Assembly (NCBI GenBank): GCA_900545935.1
Contig: URAP01000055.1
Coordinates: forward strand, 1 to 10,568
Source of the DNA: an uncultured Eubacteriales bacterium
GTDB taxonomy: Bacteria; Bacillota; Clostridia; Oscillospirales; CAG-272
Direction of reading: 5' to 3'
Length of the DNA: 10,568 nt
Of the stretch, positions 1 through 5,860 are shown one piece after another. The position numbers were made by a program, and so were the translations under genes. Position 1 is the stretch's first letter, and the number at the start of each line of letters is the position of its first letter. The notes below the pieces were generated by a model. The model made no database searches. It was not told the DNA's origin and saw only the letters and a list, made by a program, of their open reading frames with translations.

Positions 1-5
1 TATAC

Positions 6-94
6 GGAGAGTTGTCCGAGAGGTCGAAGGTGCGACACTCGAAATGTCGTGTTCCCAAAAGGAACCTAGGGTTCGAATCCCTAACTCTCCGCCA
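6..94 (+). tRNA. tRNA-Ser (anticodon CGA), CCA encoded
   Basis: This is a class II tRNA that would decode UCG. The 7-bp acceptor stem pairs GGAGAGT (6-12) with ACTCTCC (84-90), followed by the discriminator G91 and an encoded CCA (92-94). The anticodon stem CGACA/TGTCG (33-37/45-49) encloses the loop CTCGAAA, with anticodon CGA at 40-42. A long variable arm (GTTCC/GGAAC) and the T-arm GGTTCGAATCC fit serine tRNA. An integrase remnant lies just downstream and points at it, so the tRNA 3' end is the probable attachment site. Confidence 0.97.
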
Positions 95-98
95 AAAA

Positions 99-144
99 CC
101 CAGTCATATCAAGGCTTTTGCCCATATGACTGGGCTTTTCTTTT
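99..144. terminator. Bidirectional intrinsic terminator between tRNA-Ser and integrase
   Basis: A perfect 11-bp stem pairs CCCAGTCATAT (99-109) with ATATGACTGGG (124-134) around a 14-nt loop. On the plus strand it is followed by cttttctttt, which suits the tRNA. On the minus strand it is followed by five T (from A94-98), so it can also end integrase transcription arriving from the right. Confidence 0.85.
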
Positions 145-185
145 CTCTCAAGGTCACATCGGCGTACATGATTTTCGGCAAGAGC

Positions 186-1118
186 TCAGGTGTGCCAGCC
201 GGTCTGCCTTGTGTCCGGCAGAGTCAGGATATTGTCCATTACATTTGCCGAGGTGATCTTGGACTTGTAATCCAAATGGCTGTAAATATTCGCCGTCGTG
301 CCGATGTCGCTGTGGCCCAGCCACTCCTGAATTTGCTTCAGAGGCACATCGTTCGCCAAAAGCAGTGAGGCGCAGCTGTGTCTGAGGTCGTGAAAGCGAA
401 TGTGCCGCAGACCGTTCTGCTCCAGCAGCTTGCTGAAATTGGCGGTAACGCTTCTGGGGTTGAAGATATTGCCCATGGCATCCACAAAAACATAGCCGTC
501 ATACTTTTTGCTGTAGCAATTTCCGCATACGCGCCGATTCTCCTTTTGCTGCTCCCTCAGCGCCAGCAGCTTTTCCCGGATGTTGCTGACCAGCGGCAGG
601 GAGCGCAGGCTGGATTTCGTCTTGGCACGGTCGGCGCAGACGATTTCACATTTGCCGTCTATCTTTGCGTTGGTTACAATGTGCTTAATGGTGATGGTGT
701 CCCGCTCAAAGTCGATGGCGTCCCATTTCAGCCCCAGCGCCTCGCTGCGGCGTAGGCCGTAAAAGGCGGTCATCTGAATCAGCAGGGAGTACGGATGATC
801 CTTGGACGCTTCCAGCAGCCTCTCCAGCTCCTCCTGCCGGTAATAGTCCGCAATGTACCGCTGCTTCTTGGGGCGCTCCACCTTGTCGGCGGGGTTGAAG
901 GGAATCAGGTCCATTTTGACGGCGTATTTCAGTGCCTTGTGGATATTGGCGTGATAGTGGATCACTGTACCGGGCGACACGGTTTTCAGCTCGTGCAGAT
1001 AAAAGCTCTGAATGTGCTTGGCTTGGATTCCGTCCAGCGTCAGTCCGGTGTTTCGGAAATACGGTGCAATCTTTCCCTTTACCATCTGCTTGTAAGAGGA
1101 AAAGGTGGTCTTTTCCAC
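186..1118 (-). CDS. Tyrosine recombinase/integrase, N-terminally truncated
   Basis: This is a site-specific tyrosine recombinase that would catalyse integration or excision of an element at the adjacent tRNA-Ser. In the 310-aa frame, part of the SAM-like core-binding domain (about 1-85) is followed by the catalytic domain (about 95-290). The catalytic set is complete: Arg123 (YGLRRSE), a Lys near 166-168 (AKTKSS), His243/Arg246 (HDLRH), His269 (LGHS) and Tyr279 (IYSH). The CGNC motif (198-201) occurs in related Clostridia integrases. The GTG at 1118 is not a convincing start: family-like sequence (LLWLEIIRSS) continues upstream in frame until a TGA at 1167-1169, no Shine-Dalgarno precedes it, and the N-terminal arm-binding domain is absent. 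It is probably an inactivated remnant. The family call is secure; activity is doubtful. Confidence 0.9.
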   Translation of the reverse strand: MEKTTFSSYKQMVKGKIAPYFRNTGLTLDGIQAKHIQSFYLHELKTVSPGTVIHYHANIHKALKYAVKMDLIPFNPADKVERPKKQRYIADYYRQEELERLLEASKDHPYSLLIQMTAFYGLRRSEALGLKWDAIDFERDTITIKHIVTNAKIDGKCEIVCADRAKTKSSLRSLPLVSNIREKLLALREQQKENRRVCGNCYSKKYDGYVFVDAMGNIFNPRSVTANFSKLLEQNGLRHIRFHDLRHSCASLLLANDVPLKQIQEWLGHSDIGTTANIYSHLDYKSKITSANVMDNILTLPDTRQTGWHT

Positions 1119-1219
1119 CGAGCTGCGGATAATCTCCAGCCACAGCAGCGCCTTCGTGCCGGGATATCATGCATAAGCACTGCCGCAGCCAGCAGCAGGC
1201 GTACGGTAATTTCTTTCAT
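1079..1219 (-). CDS. Small ORF start with RBS, running out of frame into the integrase
   Basis: I do not recognise this 46-codon ORF. It begins MKEITVRLLLAAAVLMHDI and has a GGAG about 11 nt upstream. From about residue 20 it overlaps the integrase coding sequence in another frame, so only the first ~19 residues look like original protein. The integrase frame is one nucleotide out of register with it. Either it was once an integrase N-terminus separated by a frameshift, or it is a separate small gene cut off by the deletion that truncated the integrase. It belongs to the DUF1653-KTR-integrase series on this strand. Confidence 0.3.
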   Translation of the reverse strand: MKEITVRLLLAAAVLMHDIPARRRCCGWRLSAARWKRPPFPLTSRW

Positions 1220-1275
1220 AGGGGTTCTGTCTCCTTTCCTTCGACGCAAAAACGCAGAGCAAACCTGGAATGGGA

Positions 1276-1476
1276 TCAAATTCGGCTCTGCGTCTGTGCG
1301 TCTGGCATGATTGCTCTGTATTCTACTTTTCCACTGTGGGCTGCCACCAGGAAGGTCTGTTTACACTTGGAGCAGAACAGCGGGAAGTTTTCCAGTACGG
1401 TATCCTCCCGGATCTAGGTGCGGGTTTTGCCCCAGCAGGCCGGGCACAGCACCCAGTGGATCTTTTCACACTCCAT
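1276..1476 (-). pseudogene. Cysteine-rich KTR protein gene with in-frame amber codon
   Basis: The frame encodes a small zinc-ribbon-like cysteine-rich KTR protein, a family common in Tn916-like and other Firmicutes integrative elements and of unknown function. The translation starts MECEKIHWVLCPACWGKTRT, has a stop at codon 21 (TAG, 1414-1416), then continues IREDTVLENFPLFCSKCKQ and ends PDAQTQSRI. Both CxxC pairs (LCPAC, FCSKC), the KTR signature and the conserved C-terminal QSR are intact, so the TAG is the only visible lesion. The length of 67 codons is normal. It lies 9 nt after the DUF1653 stop, with GGGGAG/GAGG available as an RBS. I infer that CAG (Gln) mutated to TAG. Confidence 0.85.
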
Positions 1477-1485
1477 GGGACAGCC

Positions 1486-1740
1486 TCACTCCCCGTGATG
1501 CGCCACACTGGCGATCTCCTGCAGCTGGAAGCGGTATTCCTGGCGGACCTCCGGGTATTTTTCCCGGTCTACCCGGCTAAGGAACATCTCCAGCGGGCGG
1601 ACCCACAGGCCGCCATCCCCGTACAGCTTGCGGTAGATGACACAGGGCACGCCGCTTTCTGAATCGTGCGCCAGGTCCTCCACCAGGTAATAATCGCCCT
1701 TAAAGTGGCGGTAAACTCTGCCGATCTGCAATTCCTGCAT
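1486..1740 (-). CDS. DUF1653 domain protein
   Basis: This small 84-aa protein of unknown biochemical role matches DUF1653 through its pattern of GRVYRHFKGDYYLVEDLAHD followed by a second half with VIYRKLYGDGGLWVRPLEMFL. The family usually forms a compact beta-rich domain of 60-80 residues and is often found in accessory regions. The ATG is supported by AGGAGG 8 nt upstream. It is the first gene of the minus-strand remnant series (DUF1653, KTR, integrase). No clear promoter is visible in the 1741-1807 gap it shares with the divergent transporter. Confidence 0.85.
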   Translation of the reverse strand: MQELQIGRVYRHFKGDYYLVEDLAHDSESGVPCVIYRKLYGDGGLWVRPLEMFLSRVDREKYPEVRQEYRFQLQEIASVAHHGE

Positions 1741-1807
1741 GGTGTTGTCCTCCTTAATTTGTTAAGCATATTTTTGCGGATATTTGGAATACCGGGCGGG
1801 GGTTGTA

Positions 1808-1836
1808 TTGACTTTTTCGATGTAAAGTGCTAAAAT
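1808..1836 (+). promoter_or_regulatory. Sigma-A promoter of the sodium symporter, extended -10
   Basis: The -35 is TTGACT (1808-1813), the spacer is 17 nt, and the -10 is TAAAAT (1831-1836) preceded by TGC, an extended -10. Transcription would start near 1843. The leader holds a small inverted repeat, CAAGCC (1849-1854) with GGCTTG (1868-1873), of uncertain meaning. Confidence 0.8.
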
Positions 1837-1897
1837 AGCAAGGAGCAGCAAGCCGGCCGCAAGGCATGGCTTGTTTTATGGAAACGGAGAAAATGAA

Positions 1898-3229
1898 ATG
1901 AGACATCAAAAAAGCACACGGAGCTTTGCCAGCCGGTGGGGCTTCATTCTGGCCTCGGTCGGCTCGGCGGTGGGGATGGCCAATGTATGGGGTTTCCCCA
2001 ACAAACTGGGCAGCAATGGCGGCGGGGCATTCCTGCTGATCTACCTGCTGTTTGTCTTTATCTTTAGCTATGTCGGTCTTCCGGCGGAATTCGCCATGTG
2101 GCGGCGGGCGGCCACCGGCACCCTGGGGACCTACCGCAATGCCTGGGCCACCCGTGGAGAAACAGCCGGGAAGGTGGGCGGTGTGCTGGGCTGGCTGCCG
2201 CTGGCCGGCTCCCTGTGCATTGCTATCGGGTATGCCGTTATTGTTACCTATGTGCTGAAAGCGCTGGTGGATTCCCTGACCGGCACCCTGATGACCGCCG
2301 ATACCGCCGCCTGGTTTGCCTCTTTTTCGGCGCAGCCCTATTCGGTGGTGCCCTATCACATCATTGTGGTGGTGGGCACCCTGCTTACGCTGTTTCTGGG
2401 GGCCCACAGCATAGAAAAGACCAATAAGATCATGATGCCGCTGTTTTTCCTCATCTTCCTGGTGCTGGCGGTACGGGTATTTTTCCTGCCCGGCGCCGCG
2501 GGGGGATATCGGTTTATGTTTACTCCGCGGTGGGAGGCCCTGACAGACCCCATGATCTGGATCTGGGCCATGGGGCAGGCGTTTTTCTCGCTTTCGGTCA
2601 CCGGCAGCGGCATGATCGTCTACGGGGCTTATCTCTCTCCGCAGGAGGATGTGGTGGGAGTGGCGCAGCATACCGCCCTGTTTGATACCATCGCTGCGGT
2701 GGTGGCCGCGCTGGTTATTATCCCGGCCTGCTTTTCCTACGGGCTGGATGTAGGCGCGGGACCCAGCCTGCTGTTTGTCACGCTGCCCACCATTTTGCAG
2801 GATATTCCCCTAGGTCAGCTGTTTGCCGTTATCCTGTATATCGCCATGATCTTTGCCGGGGTCAGCTCGCTGCAAAACATGTTCGAGGCCGTGGCGGAAT
2901 CGCTCCAGCACCGGTTCCCCCGGTTGAGCCGCACCGCTACCCTCATCATCCTGGCTGTACTGTGCCTTGGCTTTGGCATCGGTATGGAGACCATCTCCCA
3001 ATGGGGGCCGTGGATGGATCTTGTTTCCATTTATATCATCCCCATCGGCGCTACGCTGGGCGCTGTTTCCTGGTTCTATGTAATGAAAAAAGACGAGCTG
3101 CTTTTGGCCATCAATACCGGCAGTGGGAAGACCCGCGGCCGCCTGTGGTATGGCATCGGCCGGTACCTTTATGTTCCGCTGGCTGTTATCCTGTGCTGCG
3201 TTGCCCTGTTTATGAAGGTCGCGTTCTGA
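1898..3229 (+). CDS. Neurotransmitter:sodium symporter (NSS/SNF, LeuT-fold) family transporter
   Basis: This membrane symporter is predicted to couple inward Na+ flow to uptake of an amino acid or related solute. The 443-aa protein is almost wholly hydrophobic, with about 11 membrane segments as usual for bacterial NSS members. TM1 (about 13-35) carries VGSAVGMANVWGFP: Gly22, Ala24, Val25 and Asn29 align with LeuT sodium-site residues, and the unwound-helix NGGGAF follows. TM6 has QAFFSLSVTGSG, like LeuT's FFTLSLGFG. TM8 has AGVSSLQ, aligning with the Na2-site AGLTSS. The LeuT outer-gate Arg30 position is Gly32 here. I chose ATG 1898, with GGAG 8 nt upstream, over an in-frame TTG at 1871 that lacks an RBS. 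It is monocistronic, between its own promoter and terminator. The substrate cannot be read from the sequence. Confidence 0.93.
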   Translation: MRHQKSTRSFASRWGFILASVGSAVGMANVWGFPNKLGSNGGGAFLLIYLLFVFIFSYVGLPAEFAMWRRAATGTLGTYRNAWATRGETAGKVGGVLGWLPLAGSLCIAIGYAVIVTYVLKALVDSLTGTLMTADTAAWFASFSAQPYSVVPYHIIVVVGTLLTLFLGAHSIEKTNKIMMPLFFLIFLVLAVRVFFLPGAAGGYRFMFTPRWEALTDPMIWIWAMGQAFFSLSVTGSGMIVYGAYLSPQEDVVGVAQHTALFDTIAAVVAALVIIPACFSYGLDVGAGPSLLFVTLPTILQDIPLGQLFAVILYIAMIFAGVSSLQNMFEAVAESLQHRFPRLSRTATLIILAVLCLGFGIGMETISQWGPWMDLVSIYIIPIGATLGAVSWFYVMKKDELLLAINTGSGKTRGRLWYGIGRYLYVPLAVILCCVALFMKVAF

Positions 3230-3242
3230 TCCCATAAAATAC

Positions 3243-3281
3243 TGCCTCCCGCCGGAGAGCCCGGCCGGGGGCATTCCATTT
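3243..3281 (+). terminator. Intrinsic terminator of the sodium symporter gene
   Basis: A 13-bp GC-rich stem (3243-3255 with 3261-3273) has one mismatch, one G-T pair and a 5-nt loop, and is followed by ttccattt. It begins 13 nt after the transporter stop. The T-tract is weak but the stem is strong. Confidence 0.7.
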
Positions 3282-3284
3282 GCG

Positions 3285-3315
3285 AAAAAAGGAAGGTACC
3301 CACACCGGTATCTCC
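3285..3315 (-). terminator. Minus-strand terminator behind the kinase remnant
   Basis: On the minus strand GGAGATACC (3315-3307) pairs with GGTACCTTCC (3300-3291) with one bulge and one G-T pair, around a 6-nt loop, followed by six T (A3285-3290). It lies just after the stop of the minus-strand fragment at 3332 and back to back with the symporter terminator. Confidence 0.65.
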
Positions 3316-3331
3316 CTTTATGTATTACGGC

Positions 3332-3427
3332 TTACAGCACTACCCGCAGTACAAAGTGGTCATCCACCACCGAGAACTGGCAATTGCCGTGCAGCTTTTC
3401 CGCCACATAACGGATTAGGTGTCGAGT
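3332..3427 (-). pseudogene. C-terminal remnant of a probable GHKL sensor histidine kinase
   Basis: The last ~31 codons of a minus-strand gene read LIRYVAEKLHGNCQFSVVDD followed by HFVLRVVL and TAA. This resembles the final helix and strands of GHKL-type histidine kinase ATPase domains, of the form SIRY-IVEKYxGxxxFS-x-DxxFxLxVxL. The nucleotide-binding boxes and everything N-terminal are missing. A good terminator follows it, suggesting the true 3' end of a once complete gene. The family call rests on pattern resemblance only. Confidence 0.45.
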
Positions 3428-3432
3428 GCGCT

Positions 3433-3470
3433 CGGTTATTACTTTGTAATGACCGGGTATTTTTATTTTT
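3433..3470 (+). terminator. Hairpin with T-rich tail ahead of the acetyltransferase fragment
   Basis: CGGTTATTAC (3433-3442) pairs with GTAATGACCG (3446-3455), 10 bp with one G-T and a 3-nt loop, followed by ggtatttttattttt. It has the shape of an intrinsic terminator on the plus strand, but it ends only 11 nt before an ATG with a good RBS. It could be the terminator of a lost gene or a leader attenuator. Confidence 0.55.
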
Positions 3471-3481
3471 CGGAGGTAATT

Positions 3482-3571
3482 ATGAAGAACGCAAAAGTAA
3501 CCCTTGCCCCGCTGGAAGCGGATGACCGTGAGCAGTTCATTCTTGATAATCAGGAGTCTTTCAAGTATTAA
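3482..3571 (+). pseudogene. N-terminal fragment of a probable GNAT acetyltransferase
   Basis: ATG 3482 has CGGAGG 7 nt upstream. The 29-codon product begins MKNAKVTLAPLEADDREQF and ends in TAA at 3569-3571. This resembles the first beta strand and helix of Clostridia GNAT-family N-acetyltransferases (xVTLAPLxxxDRxxFI-DNQxxFxY). The acetyl-CoA binding region is absent. The intact translation-start region and abrupt loss of similarity after FKY point to truncation by recombination near 3566-3572. Confidence 0.5.
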
Positions 3572-3811
3572 AGTCAAGTTAAGATAGGCAGTGATAATAA
3601 AAGACGTACCCGTATTATTTCTCAATTATTGCCAATAGAATTTCGTATTGTACTTTTCATTGCAAATAAACAAGAATTTATAAACGATACTCCTCTTACT
3701 GAGTACAAAAAATCTTTTATAAAGTTTTTACATCAAAGACTTTATGACATGTTGTATTATGGAATCCTCTGCAACGACAGTGACGTTACTGAGTCGGCGT
3801 TTGAATGCTAG
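3572..3811 (+). pseudogene. Fragment of a coding sequence, possibly DUF3800-like
   Basis: This open frame has no start codon of its own before 3629 and ends in TAG at 3809-3811. It includes RRTRIISQLLPIEFRIVLFI and then EYKKSFIKFLHQRLYDMLYY. The basic, aromatic-rich pattern (F-R/x-AxKxxF, YKxSFxKFLxxxLY) recalls the middle of DUF3800 proteins, but the N-terminal acidic motif and C-terminal DExG motif are not visible. It is in the same frame as the acetyltransferase fragment, separated only by its TAA. AT content is clearly higher than in the neighbouring genes, which suggests foreign origin. The family assignment is weak. Confidence 0.35.
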
Positions 3812-3939
3812 AGTCTTGACTTTAGTCAATCCATTTTTCACAAAAATCACATAACGGAAGTGAAAAATCATTGAATTTTCACTTTTCGCAGATGATAAAC
3901 ACTTTACCTTCTTTGCGAAAGCACGAAATATTACAGAAA
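3812..3939. other. AT-rich non-coding stretch with hairpins
   Basis: No gene is supported here. It contains the dyad TTGAC-TTTA-GTCAA near 3817-3830, the hairpin AGTGAAAA/TTTTCACT (3859-3866 with 3876-3883) followed by TTTCG, and a looser TTTCGCA/TGCGAAA pairing further on. The second hairpin could be a weak plus-strand terminator for whatever the 3572-3811 fragment came from. Confidence 0.35.
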
Positions 3940-3974
3940 CCTCACGCACAGCTTTATATGAGCCGTGCGTGAGG
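3926..3974 (-). terminator. Minus-strand intrinsic terminator
   Basis: A 14-bp stem with one mismatch pairs 3940-3953 with 3961-3974 (CCTCACGCAC with GTGCGTGAGG at its core) around the 7-nt loop TTATATG. On the minus strand it is followed by TTTCTGTAATATTT. It starts 3 nt after the stop codon of the fragment ending at 3978. Confidence 0.7.
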
Positions 3975-3977
3975 AGT

Positions 3978-4136
3978 TCAGTTTTTATACGGTATTCTGA
4001 AATAATCCAGGTATTTCTTGAATATATCATGTGCCGACAGGCAGGTGTCGGTCAGATAGCCCTTTTCCCGGTCCCATTCCTGCAATCCGCGGTAATAGAA
4101 CATTTTTATGCTGTCCTCTATAATAAACGGTACATT
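3978..4136 (-). pseudogene. C-terminal fragment of an unrecognised protein
   Basis: On the minus strand an open frame reads NVPFIIEDSIKMFYYRGLQE, then WDREKGYLTDTCLSAHDIF and KKYLDYFRIPYKN before TGA at 3980-3978, followed at once by a strong terminator. The regular amphipathic pattern and clean 3' end suggest the genuine last ~50 residues of a real gene. I have no confident family. At about 4137 the frame is joined to a group II intron reverse transcriptase fragment in a different frame, so the 5' part has been lost. Confidence 0.45.
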
Positions 4137-4254
4137 CCTTCACCTTGAGTATGGCATCCTTTGCGCTTCTGTGCGGTCTGTAGCCGAAGCTTCCGTCTGA
4201 AAACTTCGGCTCGTAGATTGGTGTCAACACCTGCGCTATTGCTTGTCGGATAAT
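4137..4254 (-). pseudogene. Group II intron reverse transcriptase fragment
   Basis: About 39 codons read IIRQAIAQVLTPIYEPKFSD and then GSFGYRPHRSAKDAILKVKE. This is the highly conserved early RT-domain block of group II intron-encoded proteins (LtrA family): RxIQQAIxxVLxPIxEPxFSxxSFGFRPxRSxHxAI. The YADD catalytic motif, maturase and endonuclease domains are absent. Upstream, the expected TVTDR-I segment is one nucleotide short, a frameshift. Downstream similarity stops at VKE, where a different gene's 3' end begins. The family call is firm; the element is dead. Confidence 0.85.
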
Positions 4255-4380
4255 ACCTTATATACAGTCCCTGTTCGTCAGACCGAGGCTTTGCTTTGGG
4301 CTTCCTTCAGACTTCGCCTCACGACGGACGCCCTTGCCCTCTGCTTACAGTTCCTACTGCCTTGCCTGTATCTGAAGCTG
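4255..4380 (-). other. Group II intron RNA remnant (domain I-like)
   Basis: On the minus strand, directly upstream of the RT fragment, the sequence contains GTGAGGCGAAGTCTGAAGG, then AAAGCAAAGCCTCGGTCTGA and CGAACAGGGACTGTATAT. These are familiar from domain I of bacterial group II introns, where CCTCGGTCTGAxGAACA-type segments recur. TACAG...CTGTA near 4373-4346 may be one of its stems. Domains II-VI cannot be found, so the intron has been reduced by deletion. The exact 5' edge is unclear and may overlap the end of the 75-codon ORF. Confidence 0.6.
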
Positions 4381-4581
4381 CTCATTTGTCATGCCGATAC
4401 CGAGCAATATTTCGCGATATTTCCACTCGTATTCGTCTCGCTTCATATTTTCTGCCATTCCGATAGGCACTATTCTTTTGATCTTTTTGTTTTTTGTATC
4501 GAGCGATGTCAATATACGATAGATGTCTTTTGCCGTATTGCATATCTCGGGTCGCCATGTATATCGGTCAAATCTACTCAT
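4354..4581 (-). CDS. Hypothetical 75-aa protein, possibly truncated by the intron remnant
   Basis: I do not recognise this protein. The ATG at 4581 has a very strong RBS (GGAGGAGC, spacing 7-8 nt), and composition is gene-like: it opens MSRFDRYTWRPEICNTAKDI, then has a basic patch LDTKNKKIKRIVPIGMAEN, then an acidic/aromatic helix RDEYEWKYREILLGIGM. It is soluble, with no signal peptide. The last residues (QLQIQARQ) may be encoded by intron-derived sequence, so the original C-terminus may be lost. It is the last member of the minus-strand series from the HAD gene. The stop is TAG. Confidence 0.55.
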   Translation of the reverse strand: MSRFDRYTWRPEICNTAKDIYRILTSLDTKNKKIKRIVPIGMAENMKRDEYEWKYREILLGIGMTNEQLQIQARQ

Positions 4582-4615
4582 AATATTGCTCCTCCGTTAT
4601 TCTGCTGTGGGACAG

Positions 4616-4741
4616 CTAATGAAATTCGTATGTTAAAAACGCCTGACGATAAGAACGATAAGAATCAGAAGATCCGTCGCCTCCGTAGGTGAAACTCGAC
4701 ATTTTAACCGCGCCGATGCTCGGTTCTTTAATTCCACACAT
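4616..4741 (-). CDS. Small Ser/Tyr-rich ORF between DUF2974 gene and 75-aa ORF
   Basis: This 41-codon ORF starts 24 nt after the DUF2974 stop. It begins MCGIKEPSIGAVKMSSFTYG and continues GDGSSDSYRSYRQAFLTYEF. A GGAGG lies 12 nt before the ATG, a long spacing, and an internal ATG exists at codon 14. The stop is TAG. Polar, Gly/Ser/Tyr-rich composition would suit a small unstructured or peptide-like product. It matches no family I know and could be chance; the tight spacing within the operon is the main support. Confidence 0.3.
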   Translation of the reverse strand: MCGIKEPSIGAVKMSSFTYGGDGSSDSYRSYRQAFLTYEFH

Positions 4742-4765
4742 ACCGAAAATCAGCCTCCGGGAGAA

Positions 4766-5860
4766 TCACTTCTTTCTGCGGAACAGCTCGGGAAAGCTGC
4801 GGATACCGAGCGAGAGCAGGGCGCGGACTGTTCGCACGGCGAACTCCTTCGTCTCCGGGTCAAGCCCCTGCGCAGCATGCAGCGCGAGAGGGAGATTTTT
4901 CTGCCACTGCTCGAACAGCTGATCGGTATTCTCGTTGTTCTCGGTGTCGATAAGCCCGAAGAGCAGATCGACAAAGCGCTCGCGTTCCTCGGGGGAGAGC
5001 TTGCCGAGCCAGCTGTTCACCACTCCGTCGACGTACTTTGCATCCGAGGTCAGCGAGTCGACCGAGCTGAAATCTCCCTCCTCAACGACCCACGAAAACG
5101 GGTCGTGCTGCAGCACGCTGAAGCGGGTGCTCCTGACTATACGGTAGCTCTCCTGCTGCTCGAGCAGCATTCCGACTATCGAGGACTGCGGCACCGTTTT
5201 GTCTATGCGGCTGCTTATCTCGGCAAAGCGCGGGCTCTCGAGCACCTCGGCAAGGAAGCCGGGGCCGTCGTGCGAGTAGACTGCGGCAATGCGGTCGCGC
5301 ACACTGTCCTCGCTGTTCGCGGCAGCGTAGACCGCAAGGTTTCCGCCCTTGGAATGACCGCCGACGCGGACGGTACCGGAGCTGTGCTTCGCCGCCTCCG
5401 CGAGGTAGAGCGCAGCCTCCTCCTGCGCGGGAACAGGGTACTGAAACGCCATATTGAAGTCCTCCTTCCATCCCGTAAAGGAGGAATCGGTCCCGCGATA
5501 GGCAACATACAGACTGCCGTTCGGCAGTCCAAAGCTCAGCGCGGCGAACTGCTTCTCCGCCTCATCGTCCCGCCGCTCGGTATAGCCCATAAGGCGGAGG
5601 TCGCGGAAGCGCGGGCTTGCCGCCATTGCCGACAGCAGCTGTCTGCTGCCGGACGGATCCCAGTTTCCGTGAAAGAGCTGCTCGAAATACTCGGCGCGGA
5701 ACAGCTCGGTAAGCGGTACGCCGTCCCACGACCGCACTCCCGTCTCATCGGGATAATGAAAATACGAGAGCCACGAGAGAATGAGGCTGTCGACCGACGA
5801 AAAGGCTCTTTCGTCAAAGGTCTCGAGCGTCTGCTCCGCGTATGTAACAAAGTTGCCCAT
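4766..5860 (-). CDS. Mbeg1-like (DUF2974) alpha/beta hydrolase
   Basis: This cytoplasmic serine hydrolase of 364 aa has the fold of class 3 lipases; the substrate is unknown. The lipase-like YRGTDSSFTGWKEDF block (121-135) precedes the nucleophile elbow GGHSKGGNLAVYAA (167-180), with Ser170 as nucleophile. Asp198 in SHDGPGF and His252 in QHDPFSW are the likely remaining triad members, at the positions conserved in DUF2974. No signal peptide or membrane segment is seen. ATG 5860 follows directly on the TAA (5863-5861) of the upstream HAD gene, whose last codons supply the RBS (GAGGAG), so translation is probably coupled. Family and active site are secure; biological role is unknown. Confidence 0.92.
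   Translation of the reverse strand: MGNFVTYAEQTLETFDERAFSSVDSLILSWLSYFHYPDETGVRSWDGVPLTELFRAEYFEQLFHGNWDPSGSRQLLSAMAASPRFRDLRLMGYTERRDDEAEKQFAALSFGLPNGSLYVAYRGTDSSFTGWKEDFNMAFQYPVPAQEEAALYLAEAAKHSSGTVRVGGHSKGGNLAVYAAANSEDSVRDRIAAVYSHDGPGFLAEVLESPRFAEISSRIDKTVPQSSIVGMLLEQQESYRIVRSTRFSVLQHDPFSWVVEEGDFSSVDSLTSDAKYVDGVVNSWLGKLSPEERERFVDLLFGLIDTENNENTDQLFEQWQKNLPLALHAAQGLDPETKEFAVRTVRALLSLGIRSFPELFRRKK

Noticed and set aside
40..42. tRNA-Ser as an amber suppressor explaining the in-frame TAGs
   Set aside because: The anticodon loop CTCGAAA gives CGA, which reads UCG, not UAG.
1871..1897. Upstream TTG start for the symporter at 1871
   Set aside because: No Shine-Dalgarno before it, and the added residues are not family-like. 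ATG 1898 has GGAG at good spacing.
1754..2671. A 305-codon minus-strand frame opposite the sodium symporter
   Set aside because: It is His/Gln/Gly-rich shadow translation of a membrane protein gene and covers the symporter promoter. No family features.
3728..4030. A 100-codon minus-strand frame across 3728-4030
   Set aside because: It crosses a strong terminator hairpin and overlaps the better-supported fragment ending at 3978. No RBS and no protein-like pattern.
4027..4230. A free-standing 67-aa protein from the minus strand
   Set aside because: Only its first half is reverse transcriptase. The rest (ECTVYYRGQHKN...) is an out-of-frame reading of a different gene's 3' end.
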